Source of the DNA: Solirubrobacter sp963798325
Lineage (GTDB): Bacteria; Actinomycetota; Thermoleophilia; Solirubrobacterales; Solirubrobacteraceae
Assembly (NCBI GenBank): GCA_963798325.1
Contig: CAWCSS010000001.1
Span: 1,178,001 to 1,242,000 of the forward strand
Direction of reading: 5' to 3'
DNA: 64,000 bases
This document shows, piece by piece, positions 16,468 through 26,307 of this stretch; the stretch's first letter is position 1; each line of letters opens with the position of its first letter. The position numbers and the translations under genes are program-made. Below the pieces are notes generated by a model. It saw only the letters and a list, made by a program, of their open reading frames with translations, did not search any database and had not been told where the DNA came from.

Positions 16468-16481
16468 CCCGCCGTCACCAG
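16461..16481. terminator. Bidirectional hairpin spanning two convergent stop codons
   Basis: CTGGTGAC-N5-GTCACCAG is a perfect 8-bp stem. It includes the TGA stop of the LanC-like gene and the stop of the M13 peptidase gene, only seven bases apart. It could terminate transcription from both sides. Confidence 0.55.
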
Positions 16482-18361
16482 ATCTCGATGCGCTCGCCCG
16501 GCGGGCGCATGATCGGCGCGTCGTCGGGCAGGCCGAACGCGTCGCGGAACGGCTCGAGGTTCGCGATCGGCCCGTTGACCCGCAGCTCGCGCGGGCTGTG
16601 CGGATCGATCCCCGCGAGCGTGCGCTGGAACTCCGGGCTGATGTTCGCCCGCCACAGCGTCGCGTTGGCCAGGAAGAACCGCTGCGCCGGCGTCAACCCG
16701 TCGATCTCCGGAGCGCCGTCGGCGACGCGCGCGTGCGCGCGCTGGGCCAGGGCGAGCCCGCCGAGGTCGGCGATGTTCTCGCCCAGCGTCAGGCGCCCGT
16801 TGATCGGGACGTCGCCGAGCACCGTGTAGGCGTCGAACTGCGCGACCAGCCGGTCGGCCAGCGCGGTGAAGTTCGCCGCGTCCTCCGGCGTCCACCATTC
16901 GCGCAGCGCGCCGTCGGCGTCGAAGCGCCGCCCCTGGTCGTCGAAGCCGTGGGTGATCTCGTGCGCGATGACCATGCCGATGCCGCCGAAGTTCACGGCG
17001 TCGTCGGCTTCGGCGTCGAACAGCGGCGGCTGGAGGATGCCCGCCGGGACGACGATCTCGTTCAGCGCCGGGTGGTAGTAGGCGTTGACGATGTGGGCGG
17101 GGACCTCCCACTCGCCGCGGTCGACCGGCTCGGTGATCTTCGCCAGCTGACGGTCCAGCTCGAAGCGGCTCGCGTTCAGCCGGTTCGCCGCATAGGACGA
17201 GCGATCGATCTCGAGCCCGTCCCACGAGCGCCAGTCGTCCGGGTAGCCGATCTTGACCCGGATCGCGTCGAGCTTGACCTCGGCCTTCGCCCGCGTATCC
17301 GCCCCCATCCACGGGCGCGTGCGGATCGACAGCCGCATCTCCTCGATGATCGCCGCCACCATGCTCGCGGCGCGCTGCTTGGCCTCGGGCGGGAAGTTGT
17401 CACCGACGTAGCGCTGCGCGAGCGCCTCCCCCATGTCCTCGGTGATCGCGTCGATCACCCGCTTGACGCGCTCGTGCTGCTCGGCCTGGCCCTTGATGCG
17501 CTTGCCGTAGAACGAGAAGTCCTCGTCGTCGATCGCCGACGGCAGCGCGTTGGCGACCGCGCGCACGACGTGGAACGCGAGATAGGCGCGCAGGACCGCC
17601 ACCGGCGTGTCCGCGACGATCGCCGAAAGGCCCTCGAACAGCCGCGGGTTCTGGACATTGACGCTCTCGGCGGCACCCGCGCCGAGCGTCTCCAGGTACA
17701 CGGACAGCTCGGGCGCCAGCGCCGCGCGGTCGACTCGGTTCAGCGTGCGCTCGACGTCGCGCCGCTCTTCGGCCTTCAGGTGCAGCTCCGCGAGGCGCGT
17801 CTCGAGCGCGAGCACCGCCGCCGCGTCGCCGGGGACGCCGACGTTGGCCAACTGCGCGGCGACGTGCGCGACGTAGGCCTCGCGCAGAGCGGCGGCGCTC
17901 TCGTCGAAGTACATCTCGCGATCCGGCAGCCCGAGGCCGCCCTGGACCAGCCACAGCAGATGCCGGCTGGAGTCGTCATGGTCGACGGTCACGCCCCACC
18001 CGAACAGCGGCATAATCCCCCAGCGGTGCAGCCGGGGAAGCAGGCCGAGCACATCGGAAGCGTCCGCGATGGCCTCCAGCATCGGCGCGATCGGCTCCAG
18101 CCCGGCGGCCTCGATCGCCTCCACGTCGAGGCCCGCGGCGAACGCGTCGCCGAGCAGATCCCCCGGCGACGCCGCCGCCTGCTCGAGCAGCTCGCGGAGC
18201 GCGACCTCGTTCTCCCGGCTGACCTCCTCGAACGCACCCCAGGCGGGATAGCCCGCGGGAATCGGGTTGGCGTCCAGCCAGCCGCCGTTGGCGTAGCGGT
18301 AGAAGTCGACACCGGGGTCCGCGGTCAGATCGCGGTCGCTAGCAGGCAGGCCCATGCCCAA
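16475..18361 (-). CDS. pepO: M13 family zinc metallopeptidase (PepO/neprilysin-like)
   Basis: A 628-residue oligopeptidase without a signal peptide, so probably cytoplasmic. The zinc motif HEITHGFDDQG (around residue 470) gives HExxH, and the third ligand Glu lies in ENIADLGGLALA. The substrate-binding NAYYHPALNEIVVPAGILQPPLF is characteristic of M13, and the C-terminus ends near the family's usual closing region. M13 peptidases cleave short peptides on the amino side of hydrophobic residues. The neighbouring M14 proteases suggest a local theme of peptide turnover. It converges on the LanC-like gene and diverges from the second M14 gene. Confidence 0.9.
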   Translation of the reverse strand: MGMGLPASDRDLTADPGVDFYRYANGGWLDANPIPAGYPAWGAFEEVSRENEVALRELLEQAAASPGDLLGDAFAAGLDVEAIEAAGLEPIAPMLEAIADASDVLGLLPRLHRWGIMPLFGWGVTVDHDDSSRHLLWLVQGGLGLPDREMYFDESAAALREAYVAHVAAQLANVGVPGDAAAVLALETRLAELHLKAEERRDVERTLNRVDRAALAPELSVYLETLGAGAAESVNVQNPRLFEGLSAIVADTPVAVLRAYLAFHVVRAVANALPSAIDDEDFSFYGKRIKGQAEQHERVKRVIDAITEDMGEALAQRYVGDNFPPEAKQRAASMVAAIIEEMRLSIRTRPWMGADTRAKAEVKLDAIRVKIGYPDDWRSWDGLEIDRSSYAANRLNASRFELDRQLAKITEPVDRGEWEVPAHIVNAYYHPALNEIVVPAGILQPPLFDAEADDAVNFGGIGMVIAHEITHGFDDQGRRFDADGALREWWTPEDAANFTALADRLVAQFDAYTVLGDVPINGRLTLGENIADLGGLALAQRAHARVADGAPEIDGLTPAQRFFLANATLWRANISPEFQRTLAGIDPHSPRELRVNGPIANLEPFRDAFGLPDDAPIMRPPGERIEIW

Positions 18362-18415
18362 GAGGGTATGTGGAGCGACCTCAACACCTAATCCCAGTAA
18401 ATCCGATCGGGTTTA

Positions 18416-18438
18416 TTGACATGAGCGGAGCCGCTCAT
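18416..18438. promoter_or_regulatory. Possible promoter and palindrome before the second M14 protease
   Basis: TTGACA at 18416-18421 is a good -35 hexamer. It abuts a perfect inverted repeat ATGAGCGG-AG-CCGCTCAT (18421-18438) that overlaps the annotated ATG. If the promoter is real, translation more likely starts at ATG 18443 or GTG 18452. Confidence 0.4.
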
Positions 18439-21268
18439 GAAGATGAGAGTTGTGCACGTTACTCATGTCTTCACGCGAATCGCCGCCGCAGCGGCGGTCA
18501 CCGCTGCCCTCGCCGCGCCCGTCGCGGCGTCGGCCGCCGATTTCGCCCCGCCGTTCAGCGCCGCCACCAAGCTCGCGGCGGCCACGGCGTATCCGCAGCA
18601 GAACGTTCTGCCCGTGTGGCCCGACAACCCCGCCGACGGCTCAGCCGCGATCGGTGACATCCCCTACGACGAGATCGCACCCCGGCTCAACGCGGCTCAA
18701 GCCGCGAGCAACCGTGTCTCGGCCCGAGTAGCCGGCAAGTCCTCCAGCGGCTACGACCTCTACGCCGTCACCGTGACCGCGCCGGAGACGGCGGAGCAGT
18801 CCGCACAGCAGGAGGCGTGGAAGCAGCTGATCGAGGACGATCCGGTCCGCGCCCGGCTGGACCCGCAACTGCTGGCGGGCTACAAGACGCCGCTGTTCGT
18901 CAACGGCAACATCCACGGCAACGAGAAGGAGGGAACGGACGCGATCATCCGGGTGATCGAGCAGTGGGCGACGAGCACCGACCCCGCCGTCGAGACCCTG
19001 CTGCAGCGCAACCGCATCGTCTTCAACGTCACCTCCAACCCGGACGGCCGCGTGGCCAACACACGCGCCAACGCCGCCGGCTATGACCTCAACCGCGACC
19101 TGACGATCGTCTCGCAGCCGGAGGCGAGGCTGATCCGCGACCTGATCGTGGAGACCAAGCCGATCATCACGCTCGACCTGCACGGCTACGTCAACCCGAC
19201 GCTGCTGCACCCGAGCACGCCGCCGCACAACGTCAACAACGAGTACGACCTCTACATCAAGCACGGCCTGCCGAACGCGCTGAACATCGAGACGGGCATC
19301 GCCGCCCTCGGCTACCCCGAGGTCACGCGCGCGCGGATCCCGTTCCGCGACGACGCGCCGGGCGTGTGGGACGACTTCCCGCCGATCTACGTGCCGTCGT
19401 TCGCGATGCTCCAGAGCAGCATCCCGTACACGATCGAGGCGCCGCTGCAGCCGGGCTCGGGCAGCACCGCCACCCGCCGCGCGGACATCGACACCGACGT
19501 CCACGAGGTCGCGATCAAGACGTCGCTGAAGTACATCCAGGACCACCGCGACGAGGTCATCTTCGACCAGGCCGAGGGCTACCGCCGCGGCTGGGCGGGC
19601 GAGCCGCTGCGCGACATCCCGGTCGGCTACGTCCCGGGCTGGGGCGAGGAGGACAAGTACGGCACGACCTTCCCGCGCTCCTACGTGGTCCCAGCCGGTG
19701 CCGCGCAGCGCTCCGCCCCCGCGGCCAAGCGGGTCGTCGACCTGCTGCTGGCCAGCGGCGGCCGCGTGACGGTCGCCAAGGCGGCCTTCACCGCCGGCGG
19801 CAAGGCCTACGCCGCGGGCTCCTACATCCTCGACATGCACCAGCCCAAGCGCGGCCTGGTGAACTCGCTGCTGGAGCCGGGGATCGACGTGACCGATCGC
19901 GTCGACGACCTCTACGCCGGCCCGGGCGCATGGAGCCAGGCGCTGACCTGGGGCGCGACCGTCGACACCCTCTGGCAGGAACTGCCCGTCGTGCCCACGG
20001 AGCGCATCTACGCCGCCGCGACGACGCCGGTGATCCCGGCCGCCAACACCGACCTGGTGGTCGACCCCCGCGACGCTCAGGACGTGCTCGCCGTCAACGC
20101 GCTGCTCGCCCAGGGCGTGAAGGTCACCCGCCTGGCCGACGGTTCGGTGCTCGTTCCGGCGAGCGCCCGAGCCGCGCTGACCACCGAGGCCACCAACCGC
20201 GGCCTGACGCTCGCGCCGGCGCCCGCCTCCTGGAGTGGCTCGACGATCGCCGACAAGGTGGTCGTCGGCTACAACGGCGGCGCCGAGGTGCGGGACGTGC
20301 TGACCGCGCTCGGCTTCGAGATCAAGCCGATCACCGCCACCACGCTGAGCACGGCGCTGACGCCCGACGTCGACGTGCTCGTGATCGGCGCGACGCTCAA
20401 CCCGGCCACGCTCAACGCGGCCAACCGCCCCGCCTACGACGCCTTCATCGCGCGCGGCGGCGGCATCGTCGGCCTCGGCACCGCGGGCTCGGCGTTCACC
20501 ACCAACGGCGGCCTGCTGACCGCCACCGGCACCTCCGGCGCCAGCCTCGCCAGTGGCGTGGTCAGCGTCGTCAACAACGGCGGCCCGGTGACCAACGGGG
20601 CGCAGTCGACGGCGTGGGTGTTCCCGCCCGTCTGGTACTCGAACCTCGGCGCCAACGCCGTCGTCGAGCAGACCTACGGCACCGATCCGCTGGTCTCCGG
20701 CTGGTGGCCGAGGACCGGCAACAGCGGTCGTGTCAGCGCCGCCGGGAAGGCCAGCGTCGTCCGCGCGCGGAGCGCCGCGGGCAACGGCATCGTCCTGCTC
20801 GGCACCAGCACGGTCACGCGCCAGCACGCCAAGGGCCTGCAGGGCCAGTTCGGCCGGGCGATCTACTTCGCCGCCGCGCCCAAGACCACCGCCGCGTCGA
20901 CGTCGACCGACGGCGGCGCGGGCGGCACCGTGCCCGCCACGCTGGCCCTGACGCTCGGCGCGCCGGCCACGTTCGGCACGTTCACCCCCGGGCTCGCGAA
21001 GGACTACACGGCGTCGACCACGGCGACCGTGATCTCGACCGCCGGTGACGCCGCGCTGAGCGCCTCCGATCCGGGCCACCTGACCAACGGCGCGTTCTCC
21101 CTGCCGCAGCCGCTGCAGGTGTCGCTGAGCCGGTCGGCCTGGACCGGACCGACGTCCAACGAGTCCGTGACGGTCAGCTTCAAGCAGCCGATCGCCGCCA
21201 CCGACCCGCTGCGAACGGGCGCGTACAGCAAGACGCTGACGTTCACGCTCAGCACCACCACGCCGTAA
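18437..21268 (+). CDS. Secreted M14 zinc carboxypeptidase with C-terminal LSTTTP domain
   Basis: A 943-residue exported protease. A signal peptide ends near ASAA (residue 34). The M14 zinc site is His160 and Glu163 in NIHGNEKEG and His249 in LDLHGYVNP, with the arginine/asparagine substrate site in GYDLNRDLT. The mid-region (about 470-800) has two Rossmann-like or beta segments that may be glutamine-amidotransferase-like accessory folds. The last 112 residues (20930-21265) are homologous to the end of the protease at 10855. The two proteases are otherwise divergent, so the C-terminal domain is modular. The start is ambiguous (18437, 18443 or GTG 18452). Confidence 0.88.
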   Translation: MKMRVVHVTHVFTRIAAAAAVTAALAAPVAASAADFAPPFSAATKLAAATAYPQQNVLPVWPDNPADGSAAIGDIPYDEIAPRLNAAQAASNRVSARVAGKSSSGYDLYAVTVTAPETAEQSAQQEAWKQLIEDDPVRARLDPQLLAGYKTPLFVNGNIHGNEKEGTDAIIRVIEQWATSTDPAVETLLQRNRIVFNVTSNPDGRVANTRANAAGYDLNRDLTIVSQPEARLIRDLIVETKPIITLDLHGYVNPTLLHPSTPPHNVNNEYDLYIKHGLPNALNIETGIAALGYPEVTRARIPFRDDAPGVWDDFPPIYVPSFAMLQSSIPYTIEAPLQPGSGSTATRRADIDTDVHEVAIKTSLKYIQDHRDEVIFDQAEGYRRGWAGEPLRDIPVGYVPGWGEEDKYGTTFPRSYVVPAGAAQRSAPAAKRVVDLLLASGGRVTVAKAAFTAGGKAYAAGSYILDMHQPKRGLVNSLLEPGIDVTDRVDDLYAGPGAWSQALTWGATVDTLWQELPVVPTERIYAAATTPVIPAANTDLVVDPRDAQDVLAVNALLAQGVKVTRLADGSVLVPASARAALTTEATNRGLTLAPAPASWSGSTIADKVVVGYNGGAEVRDVLTALGFEIKPITATTLSTALTPDVDVLVIGATLNPATLNAANRPAYDAFIARGGGIVGLGTAGSAFTTNGGLLTATGTSGASLASGVVSVVNNGGPVTNGAQSTAWVFPPVWYSNLGANAVVEQTYGTDPLVSGWWPRTGNSGRVSAAGKASVVRARSAAGNGIVLLGTSTVTRQHAKGLQGQFGRAIYFAAAPKTTAASTSTDGGAGGTVPATLALTLGAPATFGTFTPGLAKDYTASTTATVISTAGDAALSASDPGHLTNGAFSLPQPLQVSLSRSAWTGPTSNESVTVSFKQPIAATDPLRTGAYSKTLTFTLSTTTP

Positions 21269-21274
21269 CCGCAG

Positions 21275-21302
21275 GGGCGGCGCCGCACCCGCGGCGCCGC
21301 CC
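21275..21302 (+). terminator. Hairpin terminator after the second M14 protease
   Basis: GGGCGGCGCCGC-ACCC-GCGGCGCCGCCC is a perfect 12-bp stem with a 4-base loop, starting six bases after the stop codon. Confidence 0.8.
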
Positions 21303-21444
21303 TCCGGGCGAGCACGGTCAGCGTCTTATCCGTCACCGCGCCATTTCGCCCGCCGCGAATACGTCCTCTGACAGAGCGGGCTAGCGATGGTGCCGGTGCA
21401 GCCAGCGGGCGATCACGTCGGAGAGGGCCTGCAGGTGCTGCACG

Positions 21445-21645
21445 TCATCGGGGAACAACATGGCGGACCTCCTTCATGTACCCCGCGGCGCTGGCCGCGG
21501 CCTCGTCGTTGTCGCTTCCCGCCAGCCGGGCGGTCATGTAGGCCGCGTACCAGTCCCACCAGTCGTGCGGCGGCGTGCTCTCCTCGTAGGGACCGTGGCG
21601 CTCGGACGTCTCGCGCAGCAGGTCGGCCAGTGCCTGGACGTCCAT
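21445..21645 (-). CDS. Small protein resembling the tail of VOC/bleomycin-resistance proteins
   Basis: A 66-residue acidic protein beginning MDVQALADLLRETSERHG with a central PPHDWWDWYAAYMTARLAG. Segments of this kind (ETxxHHGxYE...HxWxDWYAAYxxAR) are commonly found fused to, or placed next to, glyoxalase/bleomycin-resistance proteins in actinobacteria. Here it starts three bases after the stop codon of the VOC gene, so the two are translationally coupled. It probably works with the VOC protein; its function is unknown. Confidence 0.75.
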   Translation of the reverse strand: MDVQALADLLRETSERHGPYEESTPPHDWWDWYAAYMTARLAGSDNDEAAASAAGYMKEVRHVVPR

Positions 21646-21648
21646 CGC

Positions 21649-22131
21649 TCAGCGCCCCGGCAGCCGCGACTTGAGCTCCTGCAGGACCCAGGTGTTGCCG
21701 TCGGGGTCGCTGAAGGAGGCGAAGGTCGAGTAGGACTTGCGCTCGGGGTCGGGGCCCAGCTCGCGCGGCCGGAAGCGATCGAAGGCGCTCGAGTGGAACA
21801 GCTCGGAGACCTCGACCCCGCGGGCGATCAGGTCCGCGCGCGCCTCGTCGATGTCGTAGACGGCGAGCACGAGGCCCTCGTAGGAGCCGGGCGCAGCGGC
21901 GGTGAGGCCCGTGCCGAAGATGACCGAGGCGAGCGAGCCGGGCGGGGTCATCTGGATCACGCGGAAGTCGTCGCGGATCGGGAAGTCGGCATCCTCGCGC
22001 CAGCCGAGGTTCGTGTAGAAGGCCTTCGCGCGGTCGACGTCGGAGACCGGGATGACCATGACCTCGAGCTTGTAGTCGACGGTCGCGGTCTTCGGGGTGG
22101 TCTCGGTCGTGGCGGTGGTGGTGGCGGTCAT
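21649..22131 (-). CDS. VOC (glyoxalase/bleomycin resistance) family protein
   Basis: A 160-residue protein. After a Thr-rich start (TATTTATTETT) comes a VOC fold: LEVMVIPVSDVDRAKAFYTNLGWRED in the first beta-alpha unit and FASFSDPDGNTWVLQEL in the last. VOC proteins include glyoxalase I, extradiol dioxygenases and drug-binding proteins; this one lacks features that settle the class. It is divergent from the LuxR regulator at 22242 with about 110 bases between, so the regulator may control it. The downstream 66-residue gene is coupled to it. Confidence 0.82.
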   Translation of the reverse strand: MTATTTATTETTPKTATVDYKLEVMVIPVSDVDRAKAFYTNLGWREDADFPIRDDFRVIQMTPPGSLASVIFGTGLTAAAPGSYEGLVLAVYDIDEARADLIARGVEVSELFHSSAFDRFRPRELGPDPERKSYSTFASFSDPDGNTWVLQELKSRLPGR

Positions 22132-22241
22132 GGTGTCCTCCGGTCGGTTGCGCTTGTTGAGAGGACCTTCTCGCGACCCGGGTGCCCGTCGCGCCCGGGG
22201 ATGTCCCTGGTCTTCGGGACCCGGTAGGTTCCCGGGTGTTC

Positions 22242-24966
22242 ATGTCTGCCTCGTTGCAGGGCCGATCTCACGAGCGGGCGGTACTCGAGGGTCTGCTCAA
22301 GAACGCGCGCGGGGGCCGGAGCGGCGTCCTCGTGCTGCGGGGCGACGCAGGCGTCGGCAAGACCGCGCTGACGCGCTACGCCGTCGAGCAGGCACACGAC
22401 TTCCGCGTGGTCCAGGTGGCCGGCGTGGAGTCCGAGATGGAGCTGCCGTTCGCCGGGCTGCATCAGCTCTGCGTGCCGCTGCTGGATCGCCTCGACGCAC
22501 TCCCGCCCCCGCAGCGCGACGCGTTGCGGGTCGCGCTGGGGCTCGCCTCCGGGGCGGCGCCCGACCGCTTCCTGGTCGGCCTGGCCACGCTCACGCTGCT
22601 GGCCGACGTCGCCGAGGCGCGGCCGCTGCTGTGCCTGGTCGACGATCACCAGTGGCTCGACGGGGCGTCCGGGCAGGTGCTCGGGTTCGTCGCGCGGCGG
22701 CTGCTCGCCGAGCCGGTGGCGATCGTGTTCACCGTGCGCGGGACGCGCGACACGCTGACCGGCTTGCCCGAGCAGCGGTTGGACGGGCTCGGCCACGACG
22801 ACGCCCGCGCGCTGCTGGAGACGGTCGTCCCGGGCCGGCTGGACCCGCGTGTGGCCGAGCGGCTGATCGCCGAGACGCGCGGCAACCCGCTGGCGTTGCT
22901 GGAGCTGCCGCGCGGGATGACCGCCGCCGAGCTCGCGGGCGGCTTCGGCACGGGCGTCGCCGACGGGATCGAGGACGCGTTCCAGGTTCGGCGGCTGGCG
23001 CCGCTCCCGGAGGAGACACAGCGGCTGCTCCAGCTCGCCGCCGCCGACCCGATCGGCGACCCTCTGCGCCTGTGGCGCGCCGCCGCGCTCCTCGGGATCG
23101 AGCCGCGCGCGGCGGGACCGGCGGTCGACGCGGGGGTGCTCGCCATCAGCGCGCAGGTGCGCTTCGGCCATCCGCTGATGCGCTCGGCGGCCTACCGCTC
23201 GGCGTCGATGGAACAGCGCCACGCGGTCCACGCCGCGCTGGCGGAGGCCACCGACCCCCAGCTCGATCCTGACCGCCGCGCGTGGCACCGCGCCCAGGCG
23301 ACGCCCTCGCCCGACGAGGCGGTCGCGTCCGAGCTCGACCACTCCGCGGGCCGGGCGCTGGCGCGCGGCGGGATCGCGGCCGCGGCGGCGTTCCTCGAGC
23401 GCGCGGCGACGCTCACCCCGGAACCCGGGAGGCGCACGCAGCGCCTGCTCGCCGCGGCGCGCGCCCAGCGCGACGCCGGTGCGCTGGACCCGGCACTCGA
23501 CACTGCTGGACGCGGTGCAGAGCGGCCCGGTCGATGCTCTCCAGGCGGCGGAGATCGAGCAGCTGCGGGGCGAGATCGCGTTCGACCAGCGGCGCGTCGG
23601 GGAGGCCGCACGGCTCCTGGTCAGCGCCGCGCGCCGCTTCGACGCGCTCGACTCCACGCTCGCCCGTGTGGTCCACCTGAAGGCGCTCGGCGCGTCGATG
23701 TGGGCCGGCGAGGACCCCATGTTGGAAGCCGCCCAGGCGGCGCGCGGCGCGCGTCCCGCGCCGGCCGAGCCTTCGGCCGTGGACCTTCTGGTGGACGGGT
23801 TCGCGCTGCGCGTGACCGAGGGCTACGCGGCGGCCGCGCCGACGCTGCGCCGGGCGCTGGATGCCGTGATCGCGCTGGAGGTCTCGAGCGACATCGGCCG
23901 CTGGCTGTGGCTCACGGGCTCCCGGTCCGGGGCGATCGCCGCGATGGAGCTGTGGGACGCCGAGGCCTGGAACACGCTCGTCGAGCGCCACGTGCAGGTC
24001 GCGCGCGAGATGGGGGCGCTCGTCCTGTTGCAGTTCGGGCTCCAGTCGCTCGTGCGCACGCGGCTGCTGACCGGCGATCTGGCCGGCGCGACGCGGGCGA
24101 TCGAGGAGGTGCGCGCGATCTCGGAGGCCACCGGGACCTCGCCGGTGGCCTACACCGATATGACGCTCGCCGCCTGGCGTGGCCATGAGGCGCTGACCAC
24201 CGAGCTGATCGCCCGCCAGACGGGCGAGGCGGACGAGCGCGGGATCGGGCGCGTCAAGCACTTCGCCACCTACGCGGCCGCGGTCCTCTACAACGGCCTC
24301 GGCCGCTACGACGCCGCGCTGTCCGCCGCGGTCCTCGCCTTCGAGCACGACCACCTCGGCTACACGCCGTTCGTCGTGCACGAGCTGGCCGAGGCGGCCT
24401 CCCGGACCGGTGACCAGGCACTCGTCGCCGCCGCTTTGCAGCGGTTGACCGAGCGCCGGCCACCGACGCCGAGCGACTGGGCCCTGGGCCTGGAAGCGCG
24501 CGTCCGCGCGCTGGCCGGCGAGGGTGAAGCGGCCTTCCTGGAGTCGATCTCGTGTCTGGACCGCACACGCGCGCGGGTGGAGCTCGCCCGCTCGCGGCTG
24601 CTCTACGGCGAGTGGCTGCGCCGCGAAGGCCGGCGGGTGGACGCGCGCGAGCAGCTGCGGGTGGCGCGCGAGTCGCTGCTGGCGATGGGCGCCGAGGGCT
24701 TCGCCGACCGCGCCCGGCACGAGCTGCTGGCCACCGGCGAGAAGGTCCGCAAGCGCCGCGACGACACGCGCGAGGAGCTCACGCCGCAGGAGGAGCACAT
24801 CGCGCGGCTCGCCCGTGACGGGCTGACCAACCCGGAGATCGGGGCGGAGCTGTTCCTCAGCCCGCGCACCGTCGAATGGCACCTCAAGAAGGTGTTCACC
24901 AAGCTCGGAATCACCTCGCGGCGGGCTCTGCGCGACGCGCTGCCGAGGGAACCCACGCCGGTCTAA
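22242..24966 (+). pseudogene. LuxR-family AAA (LAL/MalT-like) regulator, frameshifted
   Basis: The product is a large STAND-type regulator of about 907 residues read in two frames. The N-terminal part has a Walker A GDAGVGKTAL and Walker B LCLVDDHQWLD; the middle is TPR-like and the C-terminus is a LuxR helix-turn-helix (ELTPQEEHIARLARDGLTN, SPRTVEWHLKKVFTKLG). Translation changes frame at about 23500: an extra A in CTCGACACTG interrupts what would read ALALLDAVQSGPV. Both halves keep perfect codon use and all motifs, so a sequencing error is as likely as true inactivation. The start at ATG 22242 (MSASLQGRSHERAV) is preferred to 22182. It precedes the damaged redox/metal gene cluster by nine bases. 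Confidence 0.83.
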
Positions 24967-24975
24967 GGAGACGAC

Positions 24976-26307
24976 ATGAGCAGTGACTACGACGTGATCG
25001 TCATCGGCGGCGGCTCGCCCGGCGAGCACACCGCGGGCGCGCTGGCCGAGGGCGGGCTGCGGGTCGCGCTGGTCGAGCGGGAGCTGGTCGGCGGCGAGTG
25101 CTCCTACTGGGCGTGCATCCCGTCCAAGACGCTGCTGCGGCCCGGCGAGGCGGTGCACGGCGCGCAGCGAGGCGGCGGGCAGGGCCGAGGTCGACGTCGA
25201 GGCCGTCGCTCGCGTAGCGCGACTTCATGGTCTCCGACTACTCCGATGCCGGGCAGGAGCGCTGGCTGGCGTCGAAGGGGATCGACCTGCTCCGCGGCAG
25301 CGGCCGGCTGGCGGGCGTGGGCGTGGTCGAGGTCGACGGCAAGGCCTACACGGCCGAGAACGTCGTGCTGGCCAACGGCGCCGAGCCGATCATCCCGCCG
25401 TTCCTGCGCGAGGTCGACGGCGTCTGGACCAACCGCGAGGCGACGGGTATGAAGGCCGTGCCGCGGCGCCTGCTGGTGCTCGGCGGCGGGCCGGTCGGGG
25501 TCGAGCTCGCGCAGGCGGTGCGGCGGCTCGGCGGCGAGGTCGTGCTGGTGGAACGGTCAGGGCGCCTGCTTTCCCGCGAGGCGGCGCCGCTGGGCGAGGC
25601 GCTCGGCGAGGTGTTGCGCCGCGACGGCGTCGAGCTCGTCTTCGGCGTCGGCGCGACCGCCGCGCGTCGCGACGGCGAGGACTACGTGCTCACGCTCGAG
25701 GACGGCCGCGAGCTGCGCGGCGACAAGCTGCTCGTCGCCACCGGCCGGCGGCCGCGCGTCGAAGGGATCGGCCTGGAGACGGTCGGCATCACGCCCGATC
25801 CGCACGGCGTCCCGGTCGACGCCCACCTGCGCGTCGGCGAGCGCCTGTGGGCGGTCGGCGACGTCACCGGCGTGTTCCCGCTCACGCACGTCGGCAAGTA
25901 CCAGGGCGACGTGCTGGCGGCGAACCTCACGGGCACGCCGCGCGAGGCCAACTACGAGGCCGTCCGCGCGTGTGACCTACACCGACCCGCAGGCGGCGGC
26001 GGTGGGCGTCGAGCGAGGACGCCTTCAGCGCGACCGTGCGCGCTGAAGAACGTCGCCAAGACCGCGACCTACACGCACAAGTACGCCGAGTCCAACGGCT
26101 ACCTGACACTGCTCAGCGACGGCGAGCGGCTGACCGGCGCGCACGCGCTCGGGCCGGAGGCGGGCGAGTGGCTGCAGCAGGCGACGCTCGCGATCCGCGC
26201 GCACATCGCCGCTCGACGTGGTCAGCGACGTCATCCAGCCGTTCCCGACCTTCTCGGAGATCTTCGTCGAGGCGCTCAAGGAGCTCAACCAGGCGGTCGC
26301 GTCATGA
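24976..26307 (+). pseudogene. Pyridine nucleotide-disulfide oxidoreductase (dihydrolipoamide dehydrogenase/mercuric reductase-like), multiple frameshifts
   Basis: The gene can only be read by changing frame about six times. N-terminal FAD motif VIVIGGGSPGEHTAG and redox-active disulfide GGECSYWACIPSKTLL are in the first frame. The NAD(P) motif LVLGGGPVGVELAQAVRRLGG, ATGRRPR and FAD loop LWAVGDVTGVFPLTHVGKYQG are in the second. The dimerisation domain (VTYTDPQAAAVGVE, KNVAKTATYTHKY, SDVIQPFPTFSEIFVEAL) is spread over three further frames. Indels are near 25163, 25217, 25967, 26014, 26042 and 26208, each consistent with one extra base. Restored, it would be a flavin disulfide reductase of about 440 residues in the cytoplasm. 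Its TGA overlaps the next ATG (ATGA at 26304). Confidence 0.82.

Noticed and set aside
18641..21079. 812-codon minus-strand ORF opposite the second M14 protease
   Set aside because: Same shadow composition; no start signal or recognised motif.
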